Part shown: piece after piece, positions 43,787 to 52,087 of the stretch
Position numbering within the stretch: the first letter of the stretch is position 1
Layout of the letters: the number at the start of each line of letters is the position of its first letter
NCBI GenBank assembly: GCA_947502405.1
Contig: CANMZT010000007.1
Coordinates: forward strand, 62,001-126,000
Source of the DNA: an uncultured Algibacter sp.
GTDB taxonomy: Bacteria > Bacteroidota > Bacteroidia > Flavobacteriales > Flavobacteriaceae
Length of the DNA stretch: 64,000 bases
Direction: 5' to 3'
Notes under the pieces: model-generated
Told to the model about the DNA's origin: nothing
Seen by the model: only the letters and a program-made list of their open reading frames with translations
Databases searched by the model: none
Position numbers and translations under genes: made by a program

Positions 43787-43794
43787 TATTTTTG
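43787..43794 (+). promoter_or_regulatory. -7 box (TATTTTTG) of the OmpA-like gene
   Basis: Exact TAnnTTTG match, 69 bp before the ATG, leaving a 60-nt leader. Confidence 0.45.
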
Positions 43795-43863
43795 TGACCT
43801 ATCCATTTTTTGTGTGTCTCACAGATGTGGAAATATTAACCATTAACTAAATTTTAATTTTTT

Positions 43864-44961
43864 ATGAAAACAAATTTATTTTTATGCCTAACTTTTTTAT
43901 TAGGCTTAGGTTTTGCTCAAGCTCAAAACTTACCCTCGAACCCAGAACCTGGGAAGTGTTATGTAAAATGTATTACTAAGGATGAATTCAAAGAAGTTTC
44001 TGAAACTATTGAAGTGTATCCTGCTTACACAAAATTAGAAGTTGTTCCTGCTACATACAAAACTGTTGAAGACAGAGTGTTAGTAAAAGAAGCTTCAAAA
44101 AAATTCGTTTATGTACCTGCAGTTTATGAAACAGTAGATGTACCTTACACTAAAAAAGATGGAAGAAGTGATTTAAGCATTAGTCCAGCTACTTTTGGAT
44201 CAAACTCAAGAACTTTTGAAGTATACCCTGCAACATCTGGATGGGAATACAAAGAAACTGCTTGTGATTCTCCTAACAAAGAAGATTGTATGGTAGCTTG
44301 TTACGTTGGGTATCCTGCACAATTTAGAGATGTAAGCTTTACTACTTTAGCTAAGGATGCAACTGTAAGCAATGTACCAGTTCCAGAACAAGGAGCAACA
44401 TATAAAAAACGTGTTGTAAAAACTCCTGCTAGAATGGATCAGATTGAAATTCCTGCTGAGTACAAAACTATTACACGTCAAGTTGTAGCTACACCAGCTA
44501 GCACAAGAAGCATAACTGTTCCTGCTAAATCTCAAACAGTTACTAGAACAGTACTGGCTAAAAAAGGAGGAATCACTACTTGGGAAGAAGTTGATTGTGG
44601 ATTATTTGATGCTAACGTTTTACCAATCTTTTACGAGTTAGGTAGCGCACGTATTACGCCTGCTTCTAAGAAAATCATTGATGAAACTTTATTACCATTA
44701 TTAAACAGCAAGCCTGTAAACATCGAATTAATGTCTCATACAGATTCTAGAGGTAATGATGATTTCAATATGTCTTTATCACAACAACGTGCTAATTCTG
44801 TTGTAAACTATTTAGTATCTAAAGGTATTAACAGAAGTCGTTTATCTGCTAGAGGATATGGTGAAACTAGATTAGTAAACCGTTGTTCTAATGGTGTAGA
44901 TTGTTCAGAAAACGAGCACCAAAGAAACAGAAGAACAGAGTTTAGAGTATTAAACAACTAA
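43864..44961 (+). CDS. OmpA family outer membrane protein with tandem YPA/VPA repeats
   Basis: A 365-residue protein with a signal peptide (LFLCLTFLLGLGFAQAQ). Residues about 40-230 are a chain of short beta repeats with the pattern (V/Y)PAxYxTV (VYPAYTKLEVVPATYKTVED, FVYVPAVYETV, EIPAEYKTITRQV). The C-terminal OmpA domain (about 255-362) binds peptidoglycan: LMSHTDSRGNDDFNMSLSQQRA and GYGETRLV. Probably links outer membrane and cell wall. Codon use is biased to A/T-ending codons with few rare ones, which suggests high expression. Single gene with promoter and terminator. Confidence 0.9.
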   Translation: MKTNLFLCLTFLLGLGFAQAQNLPSNPEPGKCYVKCITKDEFKEVSETIEVYPAYTKLEVVPATYKTVEDRVLVKEASKKFVYVPAVYETVDVPYTKKDGRSDLSISPATFGSNSRTFEVYPATSGWEYKETACDSPNKEDCMVACYVGYPAQFRDVSFTTLAKDATVSNVPVPEQGATYKKRVVKTPARMDQIEIPAEYKTITRQVVATPASTRSITVPAKSQTVTRTVLAKKGGITTWEEVDCGLFDANVLPIFYELGSARITPASKKIIDETLLPLLNSKPVNIELMSHTDSRGNDDFNMSLSQQRANSVVNYLVSKGINRSRLSARGYGETRLVNRCSNGVDCSENEHQRNRRTEFRVLNN

Positions 44962-44978
44962 TACTTAAACCATTATAA

Positions 44979-45011
44979 TAAAAAAGGCATCCATATGGAT
45001 GCCTTTTTTAT
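44979..45011 (+). terminator. terminator after the OmpA-like gene
   Basis: Perfect stem aaaaaaggcatcc/ggatgcctttttt with an atat loop, 20 bp after the stop codon. Confidence 0.9.
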
Positions 45012-45081
45012 TACCTTCTATATTGATAAAAATTAATAAACACCTTAGTTTTTACCCCATACATATCATCTAAATTTATTT

Positions 45082-45230
45082 GGGCGTTACCACAAGTGGT
45101 CAGGCTTTTATTCATGCATTTCTATTCTATTTTTTTGAATTCATGAACATAAATGTTTCAATACAAGTCCTCACTCCGACCCTACGCTGCTGGCATTCCT
45201 TTACTCCCGATAGCTATCGGGACTGACGTT
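45082..45230 (-). repeat. family 1 dispersed repeat, copy E (expanded)
   Basis: From gggcgttaccac to gggactgacgtt. It shares gtcctc and the hairpin cccgatagctatcggg with copy A, and holds about 50 bp of extra AT-rich sequence. It starts 120 bp after the OmpA gene stop, beyond its terminator. The remaining gap (45231-45514) shows no gene. Confidence 0.6.
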
Positions 45231-45514
45231 GGATTAATCTGGTAACGTAAAAGCTATAAACAAAACATAAAGCCAATTTGCTATAACCCATTTTTCTAGA
45301 AGTAATTTAATAAACGTATCCAAATAAACTAAAAAGATGTTTAGTATGACTTAAAAAAGATACATTTATCAGAAGAATATATTTTTTCTTTTTGCAATAA
45401 AAAAAATTTGAATAATAAACTTAAACGCGAGTTCGATTTAAAATTTCTAACCTAAAACAAAACTATCCTTTTAACGCTTAAAGTTTAGTAATAACGAAGT
45501 ATATTAAAATACTA

Positions 45515-46645
45515 TTAGCGCCCTCGCTTAGTAATAATGTATTCAGGATATTCTAAAACTTTCTTGCTAATATCAATTCCGTAGCTATCCTTCATTGCAG
45601 AAACCATCAAATCGTAATACTTGTAATGTATATCCCAATCATGTATCGTATTATCAATACCATTTTGAACCAGTATAATCGGGGTTTCTAATACATTTGA
45701 AAGCTGATATTTAACTTGGTTAAGTGTTACATTATCCGCCTTAATCTCAGAATCTCCAATTAAAAAATGCTGCGTATCTTGTCCCCAATCTATTTGATTC
45801 GTATCCCAAAATCTTGGGGTATTAACATCAAACACTATGACTTCTCCTCGTTTATCTTGGTTTGCTTTTTTTAGCTTAAGTGCTTTCAAAATATACTTCG
45901 ATTTATCATCAGAGGCTTTCGTGTTATTTTTAATTCTAACACGGTAAGCATTATTTAATTCAGAAGGTATATTAATTTGGCTCTTATGGCTATCTAAAGT
46001 ATAAGCTAAAATATCTTGAAGCCTTCCTTTTAACTCTAAATGAGTGTCTTTTTGGATAAATTGTAAACTATTATCCCAATTCTCGTTCAATTTTTCAACT
46101 AAAAAATCCTTCTTTGGAAGTACTTCTAAGTTTTGAATAGTCTCTACTTTTTGATAAGCTTGAGTAACAATCATTTTATGTTTAGCAATAGTACTTCTAT
46201 TATCACGTAAGTATTGATCAACATGGTAAGACTTAAAATCTGCGGGATGCCCTTCCCAAAGTTTTACACCTTGTGCATTGTATAGAATACTATATGGCAA
46301 ACTCATTACTTTATTTTTTGAGAATGTTTCGCCTTCATAATCTATAGCAGTAGCTAGTCCATTTTTATGTTTCAGCATAAAGCGTTTTACAACATCTGGA
46401 CTCTCCTGTGATAATGAGAGTACATAAAAATTTTCTGGGTACTGTTTTTGAAGCGACTCAATGTATTTTGAGGCATGAATACAAGGTCCGCACCATGTTG
46501 CCCAAAAATCAATAAAATACAACTGATTGTCAGTTGTTTTTGATATTGCTGAAGGCTGAATGTATTCTGAAACTCTTATTTGTCCGTAAATAATTGACGA
46601 ACATAAAAAACAAAAGAGATAAAGTATTGACTTATTAAATTTCAT
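45515..46645 (-). CDS. exported thioredoxin-fold (TlpA-like) protein with a second C-terminal domain
   Basis: A 376-residue protein with a signal peptide (LYLFCFLCSSIIYGQ). Thioredoxin domain at about 25-150 with active site FWATWCGPC. The C-terminal ~200 residues form another domain ending DLMVSAMKDSYGIDIS, which may be DUF3738-like, but I am not sure. Likely a periplasmic thiol-disulfide oxidoreductase; partner unknown. Single gene, with a family 1 repeat beyond its 3' end. Confidence 0.78.
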   Translation of the reverse strand: MKFNKSILYLFCFLCSSIIYGQIRVSEYIQPSAISKTTDNQLYFIDFWATWCGPCIHASKYIESLQKQYPENFYVLSLSQESPDVVKRFMLKHKNGLATAIDYEGETFSKNKVMSLPYSILYNAQGVKLWEGHPADFKSYHVDQYLRDNRSTIAKHKMIVTQAYQKVETIQNLEVLPKKDFLVEKLNENWDNSLQFIQKDTHLELKGRLQDILAYTLDSHKSQINIPSELNNAYRVRIKNNTKASDDKSKYILKALKLKKANQDKRGEVIVFDVNTPRFWDTNQIDWGQDTQHFLIGDSEIKADNVTLNQVKYQLSNVLETPIILVQNGIDNTIHDWDIHYKYYDLMVSAMKDSYGIDISKKVLEYPEYIITKRGR

Positions 46646-46763
46646 GTTGATATATTCTTAAACTTTATATATGTTATACGATAATATACATAACAAACAT
46701 TGTGCTAAAATAATATTTTATTAAATATAGTTTTGATAATATACCATAATCAAAAGGAAAAAT

Positions 46764-46771
46764 TATCTTTG
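46764..46771 (+). promoter_or_regulatory. -7 box (TATCTTTG) of the DUF4197 gene
   Basis: Exact TAnnTTTG match, 22 bp before the ATG. Confidence 0.55.
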
Positions 46772-46793
46772 TTTAAATAGAAAACCCAAAATC

Positions 46794-47498
46794 ATGACAC
46801 GAAAATTATTAGTGCTTTTTTTAATATTCAACCTCTCTTCATGTGCTGAATTACAACAAGTTGTTAATCAATTACCTCAAGGTGGTGTACTCGGTAACGC
46901 AGAAATAGCATCAGGTTTAAGACAAGCATTAGACTTTGGTATTGATAAACAAGTAACCAAGCTTACTCAAAAGGACGGATTCTTTAAAAATGAATTGGTT
47001 AAAATTTTATTACCACAAGAACTTAGAAAAGTTGACATAGCATTACGAGATATAGGGTTAGATAATTTAGCAGATGAAGGCTTAAAAGTACTTAATAGAG
47101 CTGCTGAAGATGCCGTAAAAGAGGCAACACCCATTTTTGTTGATGCGGTTAAAGGTATAACCTTTGATGATGCAAAAAACATATTACTAGGAAGTGATAA
47201 TGCAGCTACACAATACTTAACTACTAAAACACAAACAGCTCTTTATGCTAAATTTAATCCTGTTATTAAAAACTCTTTTAGTAAAGTTGGGGCAGATGAA
47301 ATCTGGAACAATTTAATAAACAAGTATAATAGTATTCCTTTTACAAATAATGTAAATCCTGATTTAACTGATTACGTTACAGGTGAAGCCTTAAAAGGTG
47401 TTTATACGATGATTGCTGTTGAAGAAAAAGATATAAGAACTAAAATATCTTCAAGAACTACAGATTTATTGAGAAAAGTTTTTGCGCTTCAAGATTAA
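46794..47498 (+). CDS. DUF4197 domain lipoprotein
   Basis: A 234-residue protein with a lipoprotein signal (lipobox LSSCAEL, Cys about 17). The helical DUF4197 domain follows: NAEIASGLRQALDFGIDKQV, ILLPQELRKVD, RAAEDAVKEATPIF and ILLGSDNAATQYLTTKT. DUF4197 is widespread in Proteobacteria and Bacteroidota and has no known function. It has a clear promoter and terminator. Confidence 0.9.
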   Translation: MTRKLLVLFLIFNLSSCAELQQVVNQLPQGGVLGNAEIASGLRQALDFGIDKQVTKLTQKDGFFKNELVKILLPQELRKVDIALRDIGLDNLADEGLKVLNRAAEDAVKEATPIFVDAVKGITFDDAKNILLGSDNAATQYLTTKTQTALYAKFNPVIKNSFSKVGADEIWNNLINKYNSIPFTNNVNPDLTDYVTGEALKGVYTMIAVEEKDIRTKISSRTTDLLRKVFALQD

Positions 47499-47522
47499 AC
47501 TAAAACACCATAATAAAATATT

Positions 47523-47553
47523 AAAAACCGAATACTTGCTATTCGGTTTTTTT
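47523..47553 (+). terminator. terminator after the DUF4197 gene
   Basis: Stem aaaaaccgaata/tattcggttttt with a 5-nt loop and a T run, 25 bp after the stop codon. The following 200 bp up to 47750 show no gene. Confidence 0.9.
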
Positions 47554-47750
47554 ATACCATACAACAAGGCTTAAAGCTGCTATCATGTCATTAGGCATGA
47601 TGTTTCAATAATCTTAACAAACTGGTACAATCATTTAATATTTTTAATAAATAACACCTAAAAGTAGATAAGATCATTCAAAATTTAATAATATTTTTTA
47701 AACCATATAAATAAAATATGTATATTTAAGTACTTGTTTATCAAACACTC

Positions 47751-47945
47751 ATGGATCGAATTACAGATATTAAAAATCAAGAAATAAAAATTTATAATAA
47801 GTACAAGGCATTAATAGAACAAGCCTACAATTTTAAACAAACCGATTCTGCATTAAGTGATATTTCTGAGTTTAAAGCTATTAAATTACTCAACAAACTA
47901 AATAGATTAAAATACCTGAAAAGAGAGCAGCTTGAGTCTGCATAA
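47751..47945 (+). CDS. small helical protein, possibly Lacal_2735 family
   Basis: A 64-residue, highly charged, helical protein. The pattern KYKALIEQAYNFKQTDSALSD then KAIKLLNKLNRLKYL resembles the short Lacal_2735 family of Flavobacteriaceae (KYxxLxxEAxxLSxxNR...). The match is partial and from memory. No function is known for that family. Confidence 0.5.
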   Translation: MDRITDIKNQEIKIYNKYKALIEQAYNFKQTDSALSDISEFKAIKLLNKLNRLKYLKREQLESA

Positions 47946-48023
47946 TTATTTAGTATTTTTTTAACCTTTGCATAACATCTAAAACCTTCATTTCCACGTA
48001 CTTTATATATAAAAAGAACGGAA

Positions 48024-48170
48024 ATGAACACGCAATTTTGTAGAGTTGGTAAAATTAAACCCAATCTAAGTAAATCAATTAGTTTAAAGGAATTGGAAAA
48101 AAGAATAGCAAACTTTGTAGATGACACTACTAAAGTGCAATATTCTGAAGACTTAAACGGAGCGTTTTAA
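48024..48170 (+). CDS. possible 48-residue small protein
   Basis: Not in the ORF track. Starts MNTQFCRVGKIKPNLSKS and ends EDLNGAF; helical and basic in the middle (SLKELEKRIANFVDD). An A-rich gaacgga lies just before the ATG. Its last 41 bp overlap the 3' end of the converging metal-receptor gene. The overlap lowers confidence, but the amino acid make-up is protein-like. Confidence 0.4.
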   Translation: MNTQFCRVGKIKPNLSKSISLKELEKRIANFVDDTTKVQYSEDLNGAF

Positions 48171-48939
48171 AATAAGCAAACGCTTTTACTAGTCTAGATC
48201 CATACCAAGAAAACATTTCACCATCAACTAATACAATAGTTGCATTGGGGTAAAATTCTTGTAGCTCTTTTTTATGGATTTCTTTGAATGGAAAAGGCTC
48301 TGATGAAAGCATAACAACATCTACACTTTTACTTTCTTTAGTATTATTTATTGTGATTTCGGGATAGCGCGATTTATGAGAATATATATTTTCGAACTTA
48401 TTTAACTGTAATAAGTGATTAATAAAAGTATTACTTCCTGCTACCATCCATGGATTCTTCCAAATAAAATAACTAACTTTTAAAACGGGCTTATCTTTAA
48501 TAAAATCTCTTTTAAAAGACTCTAATTCTGTCTTTATTCTGTTTGCTATTAATTCTGATTTAGTTGTACAGTCAAAAATCTCACCATACTGCATAATCAA
48601 CCCTAAACTATCATCAATATCATAAATATCTGAGATATGAACAGTACAAATAGATTCGCATAATTCAACAATAGCTTTTGTGTTTTCTTCTTTATTACAA
48701 AGAATAATATCTGGCTTTAGTGCTTTTATTTTTTCAATATGAATTTGCTTTGTTCCGCCAACTACAGCTGCATCTGATTTTATATGATGCGGATGAACAC
48801 AAAATTTTGTCACACCAACTATATTAGTTTCCAATCCTAAATCACAAAGTAATTCAGTTTGACTTGGCACTAATGAAATAATACGACTAGGAGTTTCTGT
48901 AAAATGAATCTCTCTTTTAAGTTGGTCTTTGAATATCAT
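48130..48939 (-). CDS. BtuF/FecB-type helical backbone metal receptor, no signal peptide
   Basis: A 269-residue protein of the class III substrate-binding fold. N-lobe PSRIISLVPSQTELLCDLGL and VGGTKQIHIEKIKALKPDII, long backbone helix, C-lobe VMLSSEPFPFKEIH. These match cobalamin-binding BtuF-like proteins. No signal peptide or lipobox is visible: the protein starts MIFKDQLKREIHFTETPSR, already inside the fold. It may be cytoplasmic, or exported by a start I cannot see. No ABC permease gene is adjacent. It lies 35 bp after pyrF. Confidence 0.8.
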   Translation of the reverse strand: MIFKDQLKREIHFTETPSRIISLVPSQTELLCDLGLETNIVGVTKFCVHPHHIKSDAAVVGGTKQIHIEKIKALKPDIILCNKEENTKAIVELCESICTVHISDIYDIDDSLGLIMQYGEIFDCTTKSELIANRIKTELESFKRDFIKDKPVLKVSYFIWKNPWMVAGSNTFINHLLQLNKFENIYSHKSRYPEITINNTKESKSVDVVMLSSEPFPFKEIHKKELQEFYPNATIVLVDGEMFSWYGSRLVKAFAYFKTLRLSLQNIAL

Positions 48940-48974
48940 AAAAAGAGACTCTTACGTCATTATTACAATGGTTT

Positions 48975-49796
48975 CTATGAATGATGTTTCAATTCAATTG
49001 CCATAGCTTGCTGCAAATCTTCAGCCTTTTTAGCTGCAGCTTTTGCAAAGTTTGTATCATTTGAAGCATAGATAATTCCTCTAGAAGAGTTTATCAATAA
49101 ACCTATGTTCTCACTCATTCCATACTTACAAACATCTTGTAAATTACCACCTTGAGCTCCAACACCTGGAACTAGAAGAAAACTATCAGGTATGATAGCT
49201 CTGATATCTGCAAGGTATTCAGCTTTTGTAGCCCCAACAACGTACATCAAATTTTCAGAATTTTTCCAGGATTTAGAAGTTTCTAAAACATGCTTGTAAA
49301 CTTCTTTACCATCAATGCTTTTAGTTTGAAAATCAAAAGCGCCTTGGTTTGATGTAAGTGCTAAAAGGATAGTATGTTTATTTTCGAAAGCTAAAAAAGG
49401 TTCTACAGAATCTTTTCCCATATAAGGTGCAACGGTAACAGAATCAAAAGATAAATCTTCAAAAAAGGCCTTAGCATACATGGTACTTGTGTTACCAATA
49501 TCACCACGTTTAGCATCAGCAATAGTAAAAATATCAGGGTGATTTACATTTAGATAATTAATGGTTTTTTCAAGGGCCTTCCAACCTTTTATGCCATAAG
49601 CTTCGTAAAATGCCGTATTCGGTTTGTAGGCAACACACAAGTGATGCGTAGCGTCAATAATAGCTTTATTAAAAGCAAAAATAGGATCATCTTCTTTTAA
49701 AAGATGCTCCGGTATTTTATTTAAATCGACATCTAATCCAATACAAAGAAAGGATTTCTTTTTTTTGATTTGCTGAACGAGTTGATTTGTTGTCAA
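48975..49796 (-). CDS. pyrF: orotidine 5'-phosphate decarboxylase (type 2)
   Basis: A 273-residue enzyme making UMP from OMP, the last step of pyrimidine synthesis. The active-site motif [19 protein letters not shown] (Lys between two Asp) and [14 protein letters not shown] at the N-terminus are clear, and [11 protein letters not shown] binds phosphate. Length fits the long type 2 enzymes of Bacteroidota and Mycobacterium. It sits downstream of prfA with a palindromic repeat between them. Confidence 0.96.
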   Translation of the reverse strand: MTTNQLVQQIKKKKSFLCIGLDVDLNKIPEHLLKEDDPIFAFNKAIIDATHHLCVAYKPNTAFYEAYGIKGWKALEKTINYLNVNHPDIFTIADAKRGDIGNTSTMYAKAFFEDLSFDSVTVAPYMGKDSVEPFLAFENKHTILLALTSNQGAFDFQTKSIDGKEVYKHVLETSKSWKNSENLMYVVGATKAEYLADIRAIIPDSFLLVPGVGAQGGNLQDVCKYGMSENIGLLINSSRGIIYASNDTNFAKAAAKKAEDLQQAMAIELKHHS

Positions 49797-49810
49797 TTTT
49801 AAAAAGGATT

Positions 49811-49887
49811 TGTCATTCCTGCTAAGGCAGGAATCTAATTTTATCTTGATTTAAACTATATGGATTCCTGTTTTCTCAGGAATGACA
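49811..49887. repeat. 77-bp palindromic dispersed element (MITE-like)
   Basis: Terminal inverted repeats tgtcattcctg/caggaatgaca with inner copies (gctaaggcaggaatc / gattcctgttttctc). It fills the prfA-pyrF gap. I know similar gtcattcctg palindromes as common intergenic repeats in Flavobacteriaceae; recognition is from memory. Confidence 0.7.
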
Positions 49888-49889
49888 GA

Positions 49890-50966
49890 TTATATCACAT
49901 CACTATTAGCCTTTAACTTCTCAGTATTTTCAGCTAATTGTAATTCATCAATAATTTTTTGAATATCACCATTAACAATATTTTGCAAATCGTAAAGTGT
50001 TAAACCTATTCTGTGGTCTGTAACGCGACCTTGGGGATAATTATACGTTCTAATCTTAGCACTTCTATCACCAGAAGACACCATACTACCACGTTTAGCA
50101 GCGTCTTCTTCCTGTTTTTTTGCAAGCTCTAAATCGTATAGTCGAGAACGTAATACTTTAAATGCTTTTTCTTTGTTTTTATGCTGCGATTTCTGGTCTT
50201 GACATTGAGCTACTAATCCTGTAGGCTCGTGTGTTAACCTTACCGCAGAATAAGTAGTATTTACAGATTGCCCACCAGGACCTGATGAACAGAAAAAATC
50301 AATTCTTACATCTTTAGGATTTATCTCTACATCAAACTCTTCAGCTTCAGGAAATACCATCACGGTTGCAGCACTGGTATGTACACGTCCTTGAGTTTCC
50401 GTTTGCGGTACACGCTGTACACGATGCACACCTGCTTCAAATTTTAAAGTTCCATAAACATCTTCACCCGAAACTTCAAATTGTATTTCTTTAAAACCTC
50501 CGTTAGTACCTTCGCTAAAATCTACGGTATCTACTCGCCAACCTCTACCTTCGCAATATTTAGTATACATTCTAAACAAGTCTCCTGCAAAAATACTAGC
50601 TTCATCACCACCAGTTCCTGCACGTAATTCTACCACGGCGTTTTTAGCATCCTCTGGATCTTTAGGTATCAATAGCACCTTAATTTCTTCCTCCAAAGCT
50701 GGTATACCCTCTTTGGCTTCATCATATTGCATTTTAGCCATTTCAACCATTTCAGCATCACTCCCATCTGCGATAATCTCTTCAGCTTCAGCTAAATTAT
50801 TAGTAAGCTCTATATACTGCTCGCGTTTATCCATAAGGATTCGCAAGTCTTTGTATTCTCTATTTAGAGCAATATATCGTTTTTGATCTGTTATAATATC
50901 AGGTTGAATAATTAAATCACTAACCTCATCAAAACGCTGTTTTACTATCTGTAATTTCTCTAACAT
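49890..50966 (-). CDS. prfA: peptide chain release factor 1
   Basis: 358 residues from the internal ATG ([19 protein letters not shown]); the track's 16 extra residues are not conserved. Recognises UAA/UAG and releases the peptide with the GGQ motif ([15 protein letters not shown]). The anticodon-like PxT region lies in [21 protein letters not shown]. The usual C-terminal [17 protein letters not shown] is present. It ends 3 bp from the palindromic repeat. Confidence 0.96.
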   Translation of the reverse strand: MLEKLQIVKQRFDEVSDLIIQPDIITDQKRYIALNREYKDLRILMDKREQYIELTNNLAEAEEIIADGSDAEMVEMAKMQYDEAKEGIPALEEEIKVLLIPKDPEDAKNAVVELRAGTGGDEASIFAGDLFRMYTKYCEGRGWRVDTVDFSEGTNGGFKEIQFEVSGEDVYGTLKFEAGVHRVQRVPQTETQGRVHTSAATVMVFPEAEEFDVEINPKDVRIDFFCSSGPGGQSVNTTYSAVRLTHEPTGLVAQCQDQKSQHKNKEKAFKVLRSRLYDLELAKKQEEDAAKRGSMVSSGDRSAKIRTYNYPQGRVTDHRIGLTLYDLQNIVNGDIQKIIDELQLAENTEKLKANSDVI

Positions 50967-51083
50967 CTGCCTTTTTGTTGGAAACCAAAAATACGATAAT
51001 TTATGAATTTGCAATAGCTTTAAGACATTGTAATAATTCGATTTTGAAAATATTTATTCATTTACATCGTTATTTACAATAAC

Positions 51084-51371
51084 ATGCAACAATTATCATC
51101 CATATTCCTTTTTTACAGACCATTCATTTTGTGGTCTTTTGGTGTGAATATATTTCTATCTGTTATTGGGTTCACACTATTTCCAATATGTTTTGTTAAA
51201 GTATTTTTAACTATTTTTTTGTGGTATATTTTGAGCGAAACAACAGCTAAAAGAAAACTCATTTTCTATAAAAACTTAGGAATTTCAACATTTAAATTAT
51301 TTTCATTTTTATATTTAATTGACCTATTTTTAAGCATTCCTTTTCTTTTAATTCTTAAAGAATTTGTATGA
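51084..51371 (+). CDS. small three-helix membrane protein paired with an ABC ATPase
   Basis: A 95-residue, very hydrophobic protein with about three membrane helices (FGVNIFLSVIGFTLFPICFV, VFLTIFLWYILSE, FKLFSFLYLIDLFLSIPFLL). It overlaps the ABC ATPase gene by 4 bp (ATGA), so the two are translationally coupled. It is far smaller than a normal ABC permease. It might be a minimal permease or a membrane anchor for the ATPase. No family recognised. Confidence 0.65.
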   Translation: MQQLSSIFLFYRPFILWSFGVNIFLSVIGFTLFPICFVKVFLTIFLWYILSETTAKRKLIFYKNLGISTFKLFSFLYLIDLFLSIPFLLILKEFV

Positions 51372-52030
51372 TTTTTGAAATAGATAACGTTGAACTTTAC
51401 TTTAAAGAGAAACGAATTTTAAACGGTATTTACTTAAAAGCTGAAACTGGAGAGGTTACAGGAATTCTTGGAAGTAATGGCTCTGGAAAAAGTTGCTTAT
51501 TAAACATTGCTTTTGGAAATTTAAAACCTAAATACAAACTTACTAGAATTGATGGTAAACCCATTTTAAAGCCTTTATACCTAACAAATCTAGTGGCTTA
51601 TTTACCTCAGTATAATTTTATACCAAATGGATTAAAACTAAAATCGGCATTCAGCCTTTTCAAGGTATCTTGGGATGATTTCATTACAATTTTTGATGAC
51701 TTTTCTGTTTACAAAAACCAAAAAATCAATAAATTATCTGGTGGAGAACGACGTATTATTGAAACGTATCTTATTTTAATGAATAATAAGAAAATTATAT
51801 TTCTAGACGAACCTTTTTCTCATATAGCACCTTTACATATTGAAAAAATAAAAGCATTAATCTCTGAAGAAAAAAAACACAAAGCCATAATAATTACAGA
51901 CCATATGTATCGGCATATTATAGACATATCTGATGCTATATATTTAATAAAGAACGGAAGTACCAAACTCATTAACAACATAAAAGAACTTGAAGACTAT
52001 AAGTATTTAAGTGCTGGTGGCTTAGATTAA
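51368..52030 (+). CDS. ABC transporter ATPase of a minimal two-gene system
   Basis: A 220-residue ATPase: Walker A GILGSNGSGKSC, signature LSGGERRIIE, Walker B KIIFLDEPF, H-loop ITDHMYRHI. It looks somewhat like LptB (export of lipopolysaccharide), but the adjacent membrane protein is too small to be LptF or LptG. The Gln loop reads YLPQYNFIPNGLKL. It might serve an unlinked permease. Terminated by a strong hairpin. Confidence 0.85.
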   Translation: MIFEIDNVELYFKEKRILNGIYLKAETGEVTGILGSNGSGKSCLLNIAFGNLKPKYKLTRIDGKPILKPLYLTNLVAYLPQYNFIPNGLKLKSAFSLFKVSWDDFITIFDDFSVYKNQKINKLSGGERRIIETYLILMNNKKIIFLDEPFSHIAPLHIEKIKALISEEKKHKAIIITDHMYRHIIDISDAIYLIKNGSTKLINNIKELEDYKYLSAGGLD

Positions 52031-52035
52031 AACAA

Positions 52036-52070
52036 AAAAAAGGAAGCTTTTTTTTAAGCTTCCTTTTTTT
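52036..52070. terminator. bidirectional terminator
   Basis: Stem aaaggaagctt/aagcttccttt with A- and T-run flanks, between the ABC ATPase gene and the converging ribonucleotide reductase gene. Confidence 0.85.
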
Positions 52071-52087
52071 ACAACTTATTTTATGTG

